DNA of 8,497 bases from CAZRNB01 sp964601355 (lineage in GTDB: Bacteria; Planctomycetota; Phycisphaerae; Sedimentisphaerales; Anaerobacaceae): positions 1 to 8,497 of the forward strand of contig CAZRNB010000123.1 in NCBI GenBank assembly GCA_964601355.1, given 5' to 3'. Of this stretch, positions 7,706-8,497 are shown one piece after another. A model generated the notes under the pieces. The model was not told the origin of the DNA, ran no database searches, and worked only from the letters and a program-made list of their open reading frames with translations. How positions within the stretch are numbered: position 1 is the stretch's first letter; each line of letters begins with the position of its first letter. The position numbers were made by a program, and so were the translations under genes.

Positions 7706-8475
7706 CACATTTTTTGGCCGTAATAGGCGTTTTTGCCGTGTTTACGCAGATAATGTTTATCCAGCAGGGATTTACTGATAGGGCCCTGATTTGGATTTAT
7801 TGTAATAGTGCCCAGAGCCATTTTTGCTATTAACTCCAGGACAACGTTTGATTCGACCGCATCGGCCGGCGTGCTTCCCCACGTAAAAGGCCCATGACAT
7901 GCCACTAAAACAGCCGGGTACTGCCGGGGGTCCAGATTAGCGAAACGCCTGACAATTACCTTGCCGGTATTCAACTCGTAATTATTCTTTATCTCGTCCT
8001 CGGTCATCAGCTCGGTGACGGGCACCGGGCCATAGAAGTAATCAGCGTGTGTTGTGCCAAAACATGGGATTTCTCTGCAGGTCTGCGCCCAGGCGGTTGC
8101 GCTAGGCGAGTGGGTGTGACAGACGCCGCCTATAGATTTGAAATTTCTATAAAGCTCAAGATGGGTCGGCGTATCCGATGAAGGCCGCAGCCCGCTGAAG
8201 GCGGGTTTGTTCCAGTCCAGCCCGCCGAAGGCGGGTTTGATCCTGTCCAGCCCTTCGGGCTGGTCGCCCTGGCCTTCGATTAATTTGCCCTCCAGGTCAA
8301 GCAGCACTATTCTTTCCGGGCTAAGCTCCTCATACATAACGCCGCTTGGCTTAATGGCTATCACGCCTGCGGAGCGGTCTATTCCGCTGACGTTGCCCCA
8401 GCTACAGATGACGAGGCGTTGTCTCTGCAATTCCAAATTTGCTTCATAAACCGCCTTTTTGAGATGCTCATACAT
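7705..8475 (-). CDS. araD: L-ribulose-5-phosphate 4-epimerase with in-frame repeat insertion
   Basis: AraD converts L-ribulose 5-phosphate to D-xylulose 5-phosphate, the last step of bacterial L-arabinose catabolism, in the cytoplasm. The protein follows E. coli AraD closely over its whole length: SWGNVS and IKPSGV (phosphate/substrate loops), SSDTPTH (D101), GGVCHTHS (zinc ligands H120, H122), GTTHADYFYG (D145), ACHGPFTWG (third zinc ligand H194) and the C-terminal LLDKHYLRKHG...AYYGQ with the catalytic tyrosine (Y252). These features separate it from the related fuculose-1-phosphate aldolase. It is 256 aa where the family is about 230: the excess lies at residues about 70-95, two 10-residue units of form GLDxxKPAFx plus flanking residues, inserted just before the LRPSSDTPTH motif. 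All catalytic residues on both sides remain in frame, so the enzyme may still be active with an enlarged loop. No Shine-Dalgarno is visible in the 22 bases left before the window edge, but the MYEHLKKAVYEANLEL start matches the family N-terminus. It leads the visible part of the arabinose cluster. Confidence 0.96.
   Translation of the reverse strand: MYEHLKKAVYEANLELQRQRLVICSWGNVSGIDRSAGVIAIKPSGVMYEELSPERIVLLDLEGKLIEGQGDQPEGLDRIKPAFGGLDWNKPAFSGLRPSSDTPTHLELYRNFKSIGGVCHTHSPSATAWAQTCREIPCFGTTHADYFYGPVPVTELMTEDEIKNNYELNTGKVIVRRFANLDPRQYPAVLVACHGPFTWGSTPADAVESNVVLELIAKMALGTITINPNQGPISKSLLDKHYLRKHGKNAYYGQKM
8188..8263. repeat. tandem palindromic repeat inside araD
   Basis: Two 30-base direct repeats (8188-8217 and 8218-8247, 27 of 30 positions identical) are followed by a truncated third start (from 8248). 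Each full unit carries a GC-rich hairpin: CCCGC/TGAAG/GCGGG at 8191-8205 and CCCGCC/GAA/GGCGGG at 8221-8235. A third perfect palindrome, CCAGCCC/TTC/GGGCTGG, lies at 8247-8263. The whole adds a multiple of three bases with no stop in the araD frame, and it matches exactly the residues absent from ordinary AraD. It looks like a dispersed palindromic element lodged in a gene. Confidence 0.85.
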
Positions 8476-8497
8476 ATTTGTCGATTTACAATTTTTG

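Noticed and set aside
8188..8263. CRISPR-like repeat array
   Set aside because: The 30-base units abut directly with no spacers, there are only two full copies, and they lie inside a conserved coding frame.
7705..8475. L-fuculose-1-phosphate aldolase (FucA) as an alternative to AraD
   Set aside because: The SSDTPTH, GTTHADYFYG and C-terminal LLDKHYLRKHG...YYGQ motifs are those of ribulose-phosphate 4-epimerase across the whole length.

Overview
The window reads as a bacterial chromosome segment of moderate GC content, with two short + strand genes converging on a three-gene - strand L-arabinose cluster. The organism is probably an anaerobic or facultative plant-polysaccharide degrader. A Planctomycetota (Phycisphaerae-like) origin is my best guess, from the large secreted sugar hydrolase, the mid GC and the abundant short palindromic repeats, but nothing here is taxonomically decisive.

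Left part (about 1-1673, + strand). The possible tail of an upstream gene ends at 62. A 279-aa protein with a PD-(D/E)XK nuclease-like motif set (74-913) follows. It overlaps by 14 bases a complete TatD-family metal-dependent hydrolase/DNase (900-1673). A 29-base gap with a weak hairpin separates this side from the convergent cluster.

Right part (1703-8475, - strand; transcription runs right to left). First comes araD (L-ribulose-5-phosphate 4-epimerase, 8475-7705). Next is an L-fucose/L-arabinose isomerase-family protein (7609-6197). Last is a 1434-aa secreted enzyme that fuses a GH146-type and a GH127-type beta-L-arabinofuranosidase in one polypeptide (6007-1703). The inferred logic is that the exported double enzyme releases L-arabinose from arabinofuranosyl-containing glycans, the isomerase converts it to L-ribulose, a kinase not present in this window phosphorylates it, and AraD gives D-xylulose 5-phosphate for the pentose phosphate pathway. 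No transporter, kinase or regulator is in the window.

The most unusual feature is repeat DNA. Both intergenic gaps of the arabinose cluster are filled by palindromic elements. A third, tandem hairpin-forming element sits inside the araD reading frame, adding about 25 residues in frame just before the conserved SSDTPTH motif. No gene-free stretch exceeds 300 bases; the largest gap (6008-6196) is mostly an imperfect inverted repeat. I see no tRNA, rRNA, CRISPR array, insertion sequence with transposase, or convincing sigma-70 promoter.
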